The notes beneath the pieces are model-generated. The model was not told the DNA's origin, searched no databases, and saw only the letters and a list, made by a program, of their open reading frames with translations. 64,000 nucleotides of DNA from Halobacterium sp. DL1 (GTDB lineage Archaea > Halobacteriota > Halobacteria > Halobacteriales > Halobacteriaceae), in the NCBI GenBank assembly GCA_000230955.3, contig CP007060.1, forward strand, positions 1,798,001-1,862,000. The letters run 5' to 3'. Shown here in pieces: positions 45,559-53,454 of this stretch; position 1 is the first letter of the stretch; every line of letters starts with the position of its first letter. A program made the translations under genes and the position numbers.

Positions 45559-45720
45559 TTACGAGGAGAGGGAGACGATTGTCGTCCCGACAACGACGAC
45601 GGCGGCCGCCGCGACGAGGCGGGGGGTGACACGCTCCAGGCGACGCGGGAGCAGGGCGGCCGAGAACACGAGCACGAGCAGTGGTGCGGTCTGGAAGATG
45701 GGGACGACTCCGTCTACCGG
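45559..45720 (-). pseudogene. Remnant of an EamA/DMT-family transporter (C-terminal helices only)
   Basis: On the minus strand, ending at a stop at 45559, about 53 codons read VVPIFQTAPLLVLVFSAALL then PRRLERVTPRLVAAAAVVVV and GTTIVSLSS. This is the last two helices of an EamA (DMT) transporter half. The homology stops near 45720, and further upstream the frame is antisense to the creatininase gene, so the first eight helices are gone. A decayed or recombined exporter/importer gene is the best reading. Confidence 0.6.
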
Positions 45721-45729
45721 CTCGCGGAC

Positions 45730-46500
45730 ATGACCTGGCAAGAGGTCGAGGCGGCCATCGAGGAGACCCAGACGATGCTGTTGCCGGTCGGGAGCACCGA
45801 ACAGCACGGCCACCACATGCCCCTCGGCGTAGACGTCTACATGCCGGAGGCGATCGCCGAGCGCGTCGCGGAGCGGACTGGCTGTCTGCTCGCACCGCCC
45901 GTCTGGTACGGCGTCAGCCCCCACCACACGTTCAAGCCGGGGACGTTCACCGTCGAGAGCGAGACGTTCCAGCACTACGTCCGGGACGTCTGCACCTCCG
46001 CCGCGGAGTGGGGCGTCGAGAACGTCCTCCTCGTGAACGGCCACTACCTCGTGCAGGACCCGGAACTCGACGTGGTGGTCCGCGAACTGACGACCGAACA
46101 CGGGATGCGCGCGTTCCACGTCCCGCTCATTTCGGTGTTCCAGGACGCCGCCACGGCCGTTCGTACGAGCGACGTCTCCTTCCACGCCTCCGAGTTCGAG
46201 ACGAGCCTGATGCTGGCACTGTTCCCGGACCTCGTGCAGATGGACCGCGCGGAGGCCGTCGACGTCCCCGACGACGCGCTCCCGCTCACGGAGTACGACG
46301 CCTACGGCGACAACCGCGTGGGCTGGGCGCTGTCCGCCGAGCGCATGAACGCCCTGACCCACACGGGGAACCTCGGCGACCCGACGGTCGCGACCCGCGA
46401 GAAGGGCGCCGAGATGGTCGAGGACGCCGTCACGAACGTCACGAACCTCGTCGACGCACTCGCCGGTCTCGACGCTCCAGAGTCGGGAGACGAGGAGTGA
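45730..46500 (+). CDS. Creatininase-family amidohydrolase
   Basis: 256 aa. Metal-binding N-terminal motif LLPVGSTEQHGHHMPLGVD (17-35), then VNGHY (usually NGHGGN) and SFHASEFETSLML. The family includes creatininase, mycofactocin MftE and FAPy deformylase ArfB. ArfB would follow GTP cyclohydrolase III, but that gene is 19 kb away. Here, inside a catabolic island, a cyclic-amide hydrolase is more natural. Substrate unknown. Confidence 0.85.
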   Translation: MTWQEVEAAIEETQTMLLPVGSTEQHGHHMPLGVDVYMPEAIAERVAERTGCLLAPPVWYGVSPHHTFKPGTFTVESETFQHYVRDVCTSAAEWGVENVLLVNGHYLVQDPELDVVVRELTTEHGMRAFHVPLISVFQDAATAVRTSDVSFHASEFETSLMLALFPDLVQMDRAEAVDVPDDALPLTEYDAYGDNRVGWALSAERMNALTHTGNLGDPTVATREKGAEMVEDAVTNVTNLVDALAGLDAPESGDEE

Positions 46501-46533
46501 GGAGCGGCGGCGAGCACCGACCGGGGAGAACGC

Positions 46534-47478
46534 TCAAACGACGCGGTTCTTCAGTGCGTCCCCCGCGTCGAGTCGCGAGAGGTTCTCGCCGACGAGCGTG
46601 GCGATATCCCGGTAGAACGCCTGGTTGGCGGCGGCAGCGTGGGGCGTGACGACGACGTCGTCGAAGTCCCACAGCGGCGAGTCCTCTGGGAGGGGTTCCG
46701 TCTCGAAGACGTCCAGTGCGGCCCCGGCAATGGTCTCCTCGCGGAGCGCGTCGACGAGCGCGTCCTGGTCGACGACTTCGCCGCGAGCGACGTTCACGAG
46801 GTAGGCGTCCTCGCGCATCGTCTCGAACTCGGACTCCCCGAGGAGTCCCTCCGTCTCGTCGGTCAGCGGGACGCAGAGCACGACGAACCGCGCGTCCTCG
46901 ATTGCGTCGTCGAGGTTCTCGGGGTGGAAGAGTTCGTCCACGCCCTCGACGGACTCCTCGGAGCGCTGGACGCCAGTCACCTCCATGCCGAGGGCGCTGC
47001 AGCGCGCCGCGACGGTGCCACCGATGGTCCCGAGGCCGACGACGCAGACGCGTTCGCCGGGCAGCGTGAACGGGGCGTCCCATTCCGGGAACTCCCAGTG
47101 GTGGTCCTGCTGGTTCGCGACGTAGTCGTGGAGGCGCCGCGCCAGCGCCAACATCATCCCGAGTGCGGTGTCGCCGACGCTGTCTCCGTGGAGACCCGTG
47201 CTGTTCGTCAGCGCGATGCCCCGCCGCTCGTACTCCTCGACCGGGAACGATTCGACGCCCGCGAACGTCGTGTGGATCCACTCCGGGTCGACGTCGAGGA
47301 GCCGTGGCTGGTGGGTGAACGTCACGAAGGCGTCGCAGGTCTCCGGGTCGGCGCCCTCGTCGTCCGCGTCCCGTATCGAGACGACGTCGGCGTCGACGCC
47401 CGCGAGTTCGTCCCGCAGCGCCTCGTACGGGAAGTCTATCGCTGTCGACTCGTGGACGCCGATGCGCTCGACTGCCAT
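46534..47478 (-). CDS. D-2-hydroxyacid dehydrogenase (second copy)
   Basis: 314 aa from the ATG at 47478. NAD motif VGLGTIGGTVAARC, VNVARGEVVDQDAL, and catalytic His in VTPHAAAANQAFYRD. It is only distantly alike to the copy at 39.1 kb, so not a recent duplication. It is convergent with the creatininase gene and divergent from an SDR. Confidence 0.87.
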   Translation of the reverse strand: MAVERIGVHESTAIDFPYEALRDELAGVDADVVSIRDADDEGADPETCDAFVTFTHQPRLLDVDPEWIHTTFAGVESFPVEEYERRGIALTNSTGLHGDSVGDTALGMMLALARRLHDYVANQQDHHWEFPEWDAPFTLPGERVCVVGLGTIGGTVAARCSALGMEVTGVQRSEESVEGVDELFHPENLDDAIEDARFVVLCVPLTDETEGLLGESEFETMREDAYLVNVARGEVVDQDALVDALREETIAGAALDVFETEPLPEDSPLWDFDDVVVTPHAAAANQAFYRDIATLVGENLSRLDAGDALKNRVV

Positions 47479-47629
47479 GCCAGAGGGGACCACGGGCCGC
47501 CGCATCAATGTTTGCCTCGGCGCAGTCGTCGGGGGGAGACGCTACGAGCAATGCGGCGCTGTGCGAGCGTCGAGCGGTCGACAATCGGCCGGGACTAGAA
47601 CTAATATCCGACAGTCCGAGTCTCGGCCC

Positions 47630-48436
47630 ATGAACGGAGATCTCAGCGGAGAGACCGCCATCGTCACGGGGTCGAGCAGCGGGCTCGGTCGCGCCATCGC
47701 AGAGGGGTTCGCCGAGGCGGGGGCGAACGTGGTCACCAACTCGCGGGCCCAGGAACGCGCCGACGACACCGCCGACGCCATCCGCGACGCCGGCGGAACG
47801 GCCGTCGCTGCGGAGGCTGACGTTAGCGAGAAGGAGGACGTGGAGGCGCTCGTCCAGGCCGCCGTCGACGAGTTCGGGAGCCTCGACATCATGGTGAACA
47901 ACGCCGGGACGACCGTCGAGAAACAGCTCTTCGACCAGACGCCCGAGGACTGGCAGCACGTCCTCGACGTGAACCTCACCGGGACGTTCTACGGTTCGCA
48001 GGTCGCCGGCGAACAGATGGCCGAGCAGGGCGACGGTGGCCAGATCATCAACATGTCCAGCATCTACGGGAGCGTCGGCGTGCAGGGCCGCGCGCCGTAC
48101 AACGCCACGAAAGGCGGCATCGAGAATCTGACGCGGTGTCTCGCGGTGGAACTCGCGGAGTACGACGTCCACGTGAACGCGCTCGCGCCGGGCTACATCA
48201 AGACGGCCCTCGCGGAGGCGCCGTGGGGCGAGGAGATAACAGAGGACCACGACTGGCCGTACTACGGCTACACGGAGGAACACATCACGAACCGCACTCC
48301 ACTCGACCGCTTTGGCACGTTCGAGGAGGTGAGCAACTGCGCGACGTTCCTCGCGGCCGGCGACCACTACATGACCGGCGAAGTGATGCACATGGACGGC
48401 GGGTGGCTGGCGTTCGGCTGGGGAAGCAAAGCGTAG
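47630..48436 (+). CDS. Canonical short-chain dehydrogenase (SDR)
   Basis: 268 aa from the ATG at 47630 (leader upstream is non-coding). Rossmann motif TGSSSGLGRAIAEG (14-27), NNAGT, catalytic Ser in INMSSIYG and intact Y-x3-K in APYNATKGGIENL. Typical of NAD(P)-dependent alcohol or 3-oxoacyl reductases, glucose 1-dehydrogenase-like. A TATA-like aactaata lies about 28 bases upstream. Confidence 0.88.
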   Translation: MNGDLSGETAIVTGSSSGLGRAIAEGFAEAGANVVTNSRAQERADDTADAIRDAGGTAVAAEADVSEKEDVEALVQAAVDEFGSLDIMVNNAGTTVEKQLFDQTPEDWQHVLDVNLTGTFYGSQVAGEQMAEQGDGGQIINMSSIYGSVGVQGRAPYNATKGGIENLTRCLAVELAEYDVHVNALAPGYIKTALAEAPWGEEITEDHDWPYYGYTEEHITNRTPLDRFGTFEEVSNCATFLAAGDHYMTGEVMHMDGGWLAFGWGSKA

Positions 48437-48471
48437 CGGACGCGGTCGCGGGCGAGGCGTGCGTAGCGTCC

Positions 48472-49284
48472 CTACACCGACCGGACGACGCCGCCGTCGA
48501 CGAGCAGCGCCGTCCCGTTGACGTAACTCGCGCCCGGCCCGGAGAGGAACGCCACGACGTCGCCGAGTTCCGAGGGCTGGGCCACGTCCCCCGTGGGGAT
48601 GTCGTCCGGCCAGTAGCTCTCCAGGCCCTCCTCGTAGGAGTCGTACTCGCCGCGCTCGACGGCATCCTCGACGATGTTCCGGAGCGCGGGCGTCTCCACC
48701 GCCCCCGGGAGTACGGCGTTCGCGCGGACCTCGGGAGCGAACTCCCGCGAGAGCGTCTTCACGAGGCCGATGACGCCCATGCGGACGGTGCTGGAGAGCA
48801 CGAGCGACGGGACGGGCTGGCGGACCGTGATGGACGCGATAGCCACGATGGAGCCACCGCCGTCGCGGAGGTGCGGGCCGGCCTCCCGCGTCAGCCAGAC
48901 GGCGCTCATCACGAGCAGGTCGAACGCCTCGTACCAGTCGTCATCGGTCACGTCGTAGAGGCCACCGCTGGCCGGGTCGCCCGTGTTGAGGACGAGGTGG
49001 TCGATGCCACCGAACGTCTCGACGGTCGCTTCGACCAGGCCGGCGACGGCGTCCGCGTCCGTCAAGTCCGCAGCGTGCCCGACGACGTCACCGGGTCCGG
49101 CGGCGTCCACGTCGGCGACTGCGTCGTCGAGTCGGTCCTCGTCGCGGCCGTTGAGGACCACGTTCGCTCCCGCCTCGGCCAGCGACGTCGCGGCGGCCTT
49201 CCCGAGGCCGCTGCTCGACGCGGCGACGAGCGCGGTGTTCCCGTCGAGGTTCGGCGTTCCAGATGGGTTGTCGACTGTTGGCAC
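48472..49284 (-). CDS. BKR-like SDR lacking the catalytic Tyr/Lys pair
   Basis: 270 aa from a GTG at 49284, chosen because a ATTTAAG box lies about 28 bases upstream (an earlier GTG at 49305 sits too near that box). Rossmann motif AASSSGLGKAAATSL (21-35). S151 is kept, but Y-x3-K is replaced by S164 and R168 (LVLSSTVRMGVIGL). This is the pattern of the BKR_like_SDR_like subgroup, in which the tetrad is incomplete. It is convergent with the canonical SDR. Confidence 0.82.
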   Translation of the reverse strand: MPTVDNPSGTPNLDGNTALVAASSSGLGKAAATSLAEAGANVVLNGRDEDRLDDAVADVDAAGPGDVVGHAADLTDADAVAGLVEATVETFGGIDHLVLNTGDPASGGLYDVTDDDWYEAFDLLVMSAVWLTREAGPHLRDGGGSIVAIASITVRQPVPSLVLSSTVRMGVIGLVKTLSREFAPEVRANAVLPGAVETPALRNIVEDAVERGEYDSYEEGLESYWPDDIPTGDVAQPSELGDVVAFLSGPGASYVNGTALLVDGGVVRSV

Positions 49285-49367
49285 ACCGGCCCTGTTCGTC
49301 GTCACCCCGCTTAAATGGAGGAGCACCGCGGATTCGGTCCGCCGTGTTGGGAATCCACCAGCAATTT

Positions 49368-49382
49368 CTGACCACAGGGACA
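49368..49382 (+). promoter_or_regulatory. Shared promoter element, site 3 (aldehyde dehydrogenase)
   Basis: CTGACCACAGGGACA begins exactly 64 bases upstream of the ATG at 49432, the same distance as site 2 from its gene. A TATA-like tattcaatag follows at about -30. It differs from site 2 only by same-class (purine or pyrimidine) changes over 15 bases. Confidence 0.5.
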
Positions 49383-49431
49383 AGGTATATTCAGCTCCGT
49401 ATTCAATAGCCGTTGAGACGGAACTTTAGCC

Positions 49432-50793
49432 ATGGACGTAATCAACCCTGCCACCGGCGAACAGGTCGACTCATTCGCGGAACACTCGGCGGGTGACGTC
49501 GAGGACGCCCTCGAGCGCGCTGAAGACGCCTACCAGGACTGGCGCGAACAGCCGATGCGCGAGCGCGAGGAGCTGCTCGCGAACGCCGCGGACGTCCTCC
49601 GCGAGAACAAGCGGAAGTACGCGGAGACGATGACCCAGGAGATGGGGAAACCGATCAGCCAGGCCATCGGCGAGGTCGAGAAGTGCGCGTGGCTCTGCGA
49701 CCACTACGCCGAGAACGCGAGCGCCTACCTCGGCGACGAGCACCACCCGAGCCCGGCGGGCACGGACGTCAAGACGGTCCACCAGCCCCTGGGCGCGGTG
49801 CTGGCCGTGATGCCGTGGAACTTCCCGTTCTGGCAGGTGTTCCGGTTCGCCGCGCCGTACCTGACGGCCGGTAACGTCGGCCTCCTGAAACACGCCTCGA
49901 ACGTTCCCGGGTGCGCCGTCGCCATCGAGGAAGTGTTCCGAGAGGCGGGCTACCCCGAGGACGTCTTCCAGACGCTGCTCATCCCCTCGGACCTCGTCGA
50001 CGACGTCATCGCCGACGAGCGCGTGAAGGCAGCGACCCTGACCGGGAGCGGCCCAGCGGGTCGCGCAGTCGCGTCCTCCGCGGGCGAGAACCTCAAGAAG
50101 ACAGTCCTCGAACTCGGCGGGAGCGACCCGTTCGTCGTCCTCGACGACGCGGACGTCGAGGCGGCCGCGGAGACCGGTGCGTGGGCGCGCAACCAGAACG
50201 GCGGGCAGTCCTGCATCGCTGGCAAGCGCTTCGTCGTCCACACCGACGTCTACGACGAGTTCGTCGACCGGTTCGTCGACGAGTTCGAGTCGCTGACCGT
50301 CGGCGACCCGATGGACGAGGAGACGGACGTCGGCCCGCAGTCGCGGCCGGACCTCCTCGAGGAGCTCGACGAACAGGTCCAGGAGAGCATCGAAGCGGGC
50401 GCCACCGTCCTCACGGGCGGCGAGCCGATGGACCGCGAGGGCTCGTACTATCCGCCGACCATCCTGGCCGACGTCCCCCACGGCTGTCCGGTCGACGCCG
50501 AGGAGACGTTCGGCCCCGTCGCCGCGGTGTACGAGGTCGAGGACGAGGAGGCCGCCATCGAACTCGCGAACGACACGGAGTTCGGCCTCGGTGGGAGCGT
50601 CTGGACCGAGGACCGCGAGCGCGGCGAGCGCGTCGCCAAGCGCATCGAGGCTGGCTGCGTCTACGTCAACCAGCTAGTCAAGTCCGACCCCCGCGTGCCG
50701 TTCGGCGGCATCGGTGAGTCCGGCTACGGCCGCGAGCTCTCCGGGGTGGGCATCAGGGAGTTCGTCAACAAGAAAACAGTCTGGATCGAGTGA
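49432..50793 (+). CDS. Succinate/aspartate-semialdehyde-type aldehyde dehydrogenase (DoeC candidate)
   Basis: 453 aa. N130 in MPWNFPFW, E227 in VLELGGSDPF and the catalytic C261 in NGGQSCIAGKRF are in place. C-terminal VPFGGIGESGYGRELSGVG is normal. The text is that of the NAD(P)-dependent SSADH group. In the ectoine pathway DoeC oxidises aspartate semialdehyde to aspartate. The shared promoter element supports co-regulation with the diaminobutyrate aminotransferase. Succinate semialdehyde from a GABA-type transaminase is an alternative substrate. Confidence 0.85.
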   Translation: MDVINPATGEQVDSFAEHSAGDVEDALERAEDAYQDWREQPMREREELLANAADVLRENKRKYAETMTQEMGKPISQAIGEVEKCAWLCDHYAENASAYLGDEHHPSPAGTDVKTVHQPLGAVLAVMPWNFPFWQVFRFAAPYLTAGNVGLLKHASNVPGCAVAIEEVFREAGYPEDVFQTLLIPSDLVDDVIADERVKAATLTGSGPAGRAVASSAGENLKKTVLELGGSDPFVVLDDADVEAAAETGAWARNQNGGQSCIAGKRFVVHTDVYDEFVDRFVDEFESLTVGDPMDEETDVGPQSRPDLLEELDEQVQESIEAGATVLTGGEPMDREGSYYPPTILADVPHGCPVDAEETFGPVAAVYEVEDEEAAIELANDTEFGLGGSVWTEDRERGERVAKRIEAGCVYVNQLVKSDPRVPFGGIGESGYGRELSGVGIREFVNKKTVWIE

Positions 50794-50891
50794 CGGAGCA
50801 GTCCGTCGGGCCCGCGTCGGCTGTCGAACGGTAGCGGGAACGGTTCCTACTCAGATTTTACCCGGACGGTAAGCGGTGTCGCCTCCGCTCC

Positions 50892-52031
50892 TCAGTTCGA
50901 GCGCGATTCGTACACAGCCTCGCCGAGCGTGTCCCTGTGGCCTTCGTTCGGACCGCCAGCAATTGTCAACAGCCGCGCGTCCCGGAGGTAGCGCTCGACG
51001 TGCTTCTCGGTCGTGTAGCCGATGCCGCCGTGCAACTGCATCGCGGTGTTCGCGTTCTCGACGGCCGCTTCGGTGGCGTGCACCTTCGCCATGCTGTACG
51101 CCCTCGAGGACTTTGCTCCCCGGTCGGCCGTCGCGGCGGCGCGGAGCGTGAGCAGTCTGGCCGCGTCGACGTTCGTCGCCATCTCGCCGACCTCCCAGGT
51201 GACCCCCTGGAACTCCGCGATGGGGTGGTCGAACTGCTCGCGCTCTGCCGTGTACGCCACCGTGTCGTCGAGCGCCGCCCGCGCGATGCCGACGGCGCGG
51301 GCGGGGACGTTCAAGCCGGTCGCGAGGTCGCCACGCTGGACGTACCCCTCGCCCACCGGCCCGACGCGCTGGTCGTCGGGGACGCGGACGTCAGAGAGCG
51401 TCGCCTTCGGCGACTTCACGGGGTTGGCGCCGAGCGTGTCCCAGACTGTCTCGACGTCGAACTCCCCGGCGGGAACGAGGAACGCGGTGACGTTCCGCGG
51501 CGCGTCCGCCTCGGGCCCCGTCTTCGCGTAGGTGAGGACGTAGTCGGCGTGGCGCAGATTCGTCACCCAGCGCTTGTGACCGTTCAGCAGCCACTCGTCG
51601 CCCTCCCGTTCGGCCGTCGTCTCCATCGCGAGTTTGTCGCTCCCGGCGCCCTCCTCGCTCAGGCCGAGCGCGCCCACGGTGTCGTAGGACGCCATCTCGG
51701 GGAGGAACCGCTCGCGCTGGGCGTCGGAGCCGAACCGCTCGACGACCTCCGCGACGCCGAGGTGCAGCGCCAGCGCACTCGCGACGGGCATCAGCGCCGC
51801 TGACAGCTCTTCGACGACGACGGCGAGTTCAGTCATTCCCTCGCCCATGCCGCCGTACGCCTCTGGGATCGTCAGTCCGCCGTACCCCATCTCCGCCAGG
51901 TCGTCGAGAATCTCGGTGGGGTACGTCTCGCTCTGGTCCAGGTCGATGGCTCTCGGTCTGATAGTCTCCTGGGCGTACTGCCGGGCCTCCGCTCGGAGCG
52001 CCTGCTGGGACTCGGATAGCTGGCTCGTCAC
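50892..52031 (-). CDS. Acyl-CoA dehydrogenase (second copy)
   Basis: 379 aa from a GTG at 52031, since no in-frame ATG fits the family start. Motifs GALGLSEEGAGSD, LNGHKRWVTNLRHADYVL and AMQLHGGIGYTTEKHVERYLRDAR. The segment AGGPNEGHRDTLGE lacks Glu at the place used as base in medium-chain enzymes, so the base may lie elsewhere, as in isovaleryl-CoA dehydrogenase. It lies at the end of the catabolic island. Confidence 0.87.
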   Translation of the reverse strand: MTSQLSESQQALRAEARQYAQETIRPRAIDLDQSETYPTEILDDLAEMGYGGLTIPEAYGGMGEGMTELAVVVEELSAALMPVASALALHLGVAEVVERFGSDAQRERFLPEMASYDTVGALGLSEEGAGSDKLAMETTAEREGDEWLLNGHKRWVTNLRHADYVLTYAKTGPEADAPRNVTAFLVPAGEFDVETVWDTLGANPVKSPKATLSDVRVPDDQRVGPVGEGYVQRGDLATGLNVPARAVGIARAALDDTVAYTAEREQFDHPIAEFQGVTWEVGEMATNVDAARLLTLRAAATADRGAKSSRAYSMAKVHATEAAVENANTAMQLHGGIGYTTEKHVERYLRDARLLTIAGGPNEGHRDTLGEAVYESRSN

Positions 52032-52265
52032 GACACGACACCTCCGAATGCGAAACGGCGGACTCCGGACTGGCGGGGTCGGTCGGCGGTGCTAGCGGCG
52101 GACGGTTGGACGCCCCGTGAGGCGACCGACGGCCCACAGGCGGCTCGCGTGGGGGACTCGGAACGACAGTACATAGCCACCCTGACAGTTGTTCGAGGGA
52201 GAGGTAAATCCTTGCGCTGGACGACCTGGGAACGTAGTGATGAAGGCTCTGCTACCGACGAGGAA

Positions 52266-52637
52266 TCAGGCCGGTGACCCCTCCGGGAGCCCGCGTTCCA
52301 TGCTCTCGTGGATGAACGCGACGAGCTGGCGGGCCGCCTCGGGGTCGAGGCCGACGAGAATCCCCGACCGTGGCTCCCGTCGGAAGTTGAGGACGACGGC
52401 GTGCTTGCGTACGCTCAGTGTCGCGTAGGCCTTCCCGAACGTCTCGTCGCCGATCTCCGCGGCGGGTTGTCCCACGATGCTCTCGTGGATGTTCGAGACA
52501 CGGGCCCTGAACGCGTCCCCGTCCAGTCCGTCCCGCACGTAGACGACGTCGAACCCCGAACCGTCGTAGCGCACCACGCCCCGCAGATGGCCACCGGCAC
52601 GGTCCTGGAGGTACTCGACGAGGGACTCGACAGTCAT
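52266..52637 (-). CDS. Conserved haloarchaeal protein (DUF7522-like)
   Basis: 123 aa from the ATG at 52637. Starts TVESLVEYLQDRAGGHLRGV and contains VVRYDGSGFDVVYVRDGLDG, an alpha-beta domain I recall as DUF7522. Single-domain, soluble, no catalytic motif. Function unknown. It marks the return to ordinary haloarchaeal genes after the catabolic island. Confidence 0.65.
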   Translation of the reverse strand: MTVESLVEYLQDRAGGHLRGVVRYDGSGFDVVYVRDGLDGDAFRARVSNIHESIVGQPAAEIGDETFGKAYATLSVRKHAVVLNFRREPRSGILVGLDPEAARQLVAFIHESMERGLPEGSPA

Positions 52638-53106
52638 AGGCCACCTATCACTCCAATGTAGAAAAAGCATTATTGTACCGGGGATGCCCGCTTATTCAGC
52701 ATCACCCAATGCGGATTGAAAGGAGCTCGTTCCAGTCATATCGCCAGAGGAATTCGGAGATAATGCGAAAAAATTATGATTCGGGGGCGCGTTGGACCAG
52801 GACGTAAACCAGGCTAATCATTCCTCCGGTAGCAAGCTCTAGAGGACGTTCTTACCCTACGTAGCAGGGTACCGAGTGAGAGTCGTCCTCCGGGACTTCG
52901 GGGTGATTGTGCCCTCGTTGAACTCAAAATCCATCGGAATCATCAATTTTTCATTTTGAATCTTCATCTGGTACGTCATGAGCGACGGCCACTACCAGTG
53001 CATCCCTCACCTTGCCTGGTTTCGTTTGCAGGATACGGCCGCTCCCGTCCCCGAAGTGGGGGATTCTCGCGTGACCTAAACAGGACGACACTATCGGAAC
53101 GGCGGA

Positions 53107-53145
53107 GTTGCTACTGTCTCGCGGTTTTGGTGTTCAGGTAGCAAC
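53107..53145. repeat. Inverted repeat GTTGCTAC/GTAGCAAC
   Basis: Perfect 8-bp arms (53107-53114, 53138-53145) around a 23-base loop. Flanking ACTGT/ACAGT letters extend partial symmetry. No gene uses it as an obvious terminator. Confidence 0.4.
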
Positions 53146-53192
53146 AGTGCGGTGGAGGAGTTGTGAACCGATGTCGCTTCGCTATCGCTCGC

Positions 53193-53218
53193 GACTGGGT
53201 TCAGATCCCGTCCCAGTC
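53193..53218. repeat. Inverted repeat GACTGGG/CCCAGTC with T-arm-like loop
   Basis: Perfect 7-bp arms around the loop TTCAGATCCCGT. The loop text resembles a tRNA T-arm, but no D-arm or anticodon arm can be built upstream. Confidence 0.4.
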
Positions 53219-53232
53219 ACTCGAACAAGCGA

Positions 53233-53258
53233 CGTGAGCGACACAACAGTCGCTCACG
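53233..53258 (-). terminator. 10-bp hairpin just downstream of tRNA-Trp
   Basis: CGTGAGCGAC (53233-53242) pairs perfectly with GTCGCTCACG (53249-53258) around ACAACA. On the minus strand it lies 20 bases past the tRNA 3' end. It may help end transcription or processing. No T-run follows, so the terminator role is only a guess. Confidence 0.35.
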
Positions 53259-53277
53259 GTCGCGGTAATCTAAGAAG

Positions 53278-53454
53278 TGGGGCCGGAGGGATTTGAACCC
53301 CCGATCGACTGATATCTCCGGTGCGCCTCGGAACTCCAGAGGGTCGTCGTCGCGAACCGATGATCAGTCGGCCGCTCGGTATACCAGTCTGGAATCTCGT
53401 CCCGGGCGCGTGACCTCTGGAGTCAGTCGCCATTCCTGGCTTGGCCACAGCCCC
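53278..53454 (-). tRNA. tRNA-Trp (CCA) with a 103-nt intron
   Basis: Minus strand. The 5' acceptor GGGGCTG pairs with 3' CGGCCCC (one G-U), discriminator A at 53278. Exon 1 is 53417-53454 and ends at position 37 after anticodon CCA (53418-53420). Exon 2 is 53278-53313, starting with A38 and the 3' anticodon stem TCAGT. The T-arm is GGGGG-TTCAAAT-CCCTC. Exons sum to 74 nt. The intron (53314-53416) sits at the canonical 37/38 position, as in other haloarchaeal tRNA-Trp genes, where it doubles as a box C/D guide for methylation of the same tRNA. CCA is not encoded. Confidence 0.95.
53314..53416 (-). ncRNA. tRNA-Trp intron, probable box C/D methylation guide
   Basis: 103 nt between tRNA halves. 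Its ends are complementary (CCAGAGG near the start, CCTCTGG near the end), as needed for the bulge-helix-bulge cut by the splicing endonuclease. A CTGATCATC block in the middle gives a D-like CTGA box and a C-like TGAT core. In Haloferax the equivalent intron guides 2'-O-methylation of C34 and U39. I could not verify guide pairing base by base. Confidence 0.6.

Larger units (their letters stand above)
52638..53277. other. 640-base gap with AT-rich tract and hairpins, next to tRNA-Trp
   Basis: No convincing gene. The part 52660-52990 is much more AT-rich than its surroundings, as in decayed mobile DNA. From 53107 on there are perfect inverted repeats: GTTGCTAC/GTAGCAAC (53107-53114, 53138-53145), GACTGGG/CCCAGTC (53193-53199, 53212-53218), and a 10-bp pair at 53233-53258. 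The gap lies just past the 3' end of tRNA-Trp, a usual place for integration scars. Confidence 0.5.

Noticed and set aside
46439-48391. A 650-codon minus-strand frame across the hydroxyacid dehydrogenase and SDR genes
   Set aside because: Two recognisable genes on opposite strands explain the DNA. The long frame is Arg-rich and has no family signal.
53193-53218. A T-arm-like GGGTTCAGATCCC suggesting a second tRNA
   Set aside because: No acceptor, D-arm or anticodon arm can be built around it. It is explained as a simple 7-bp hairpin.
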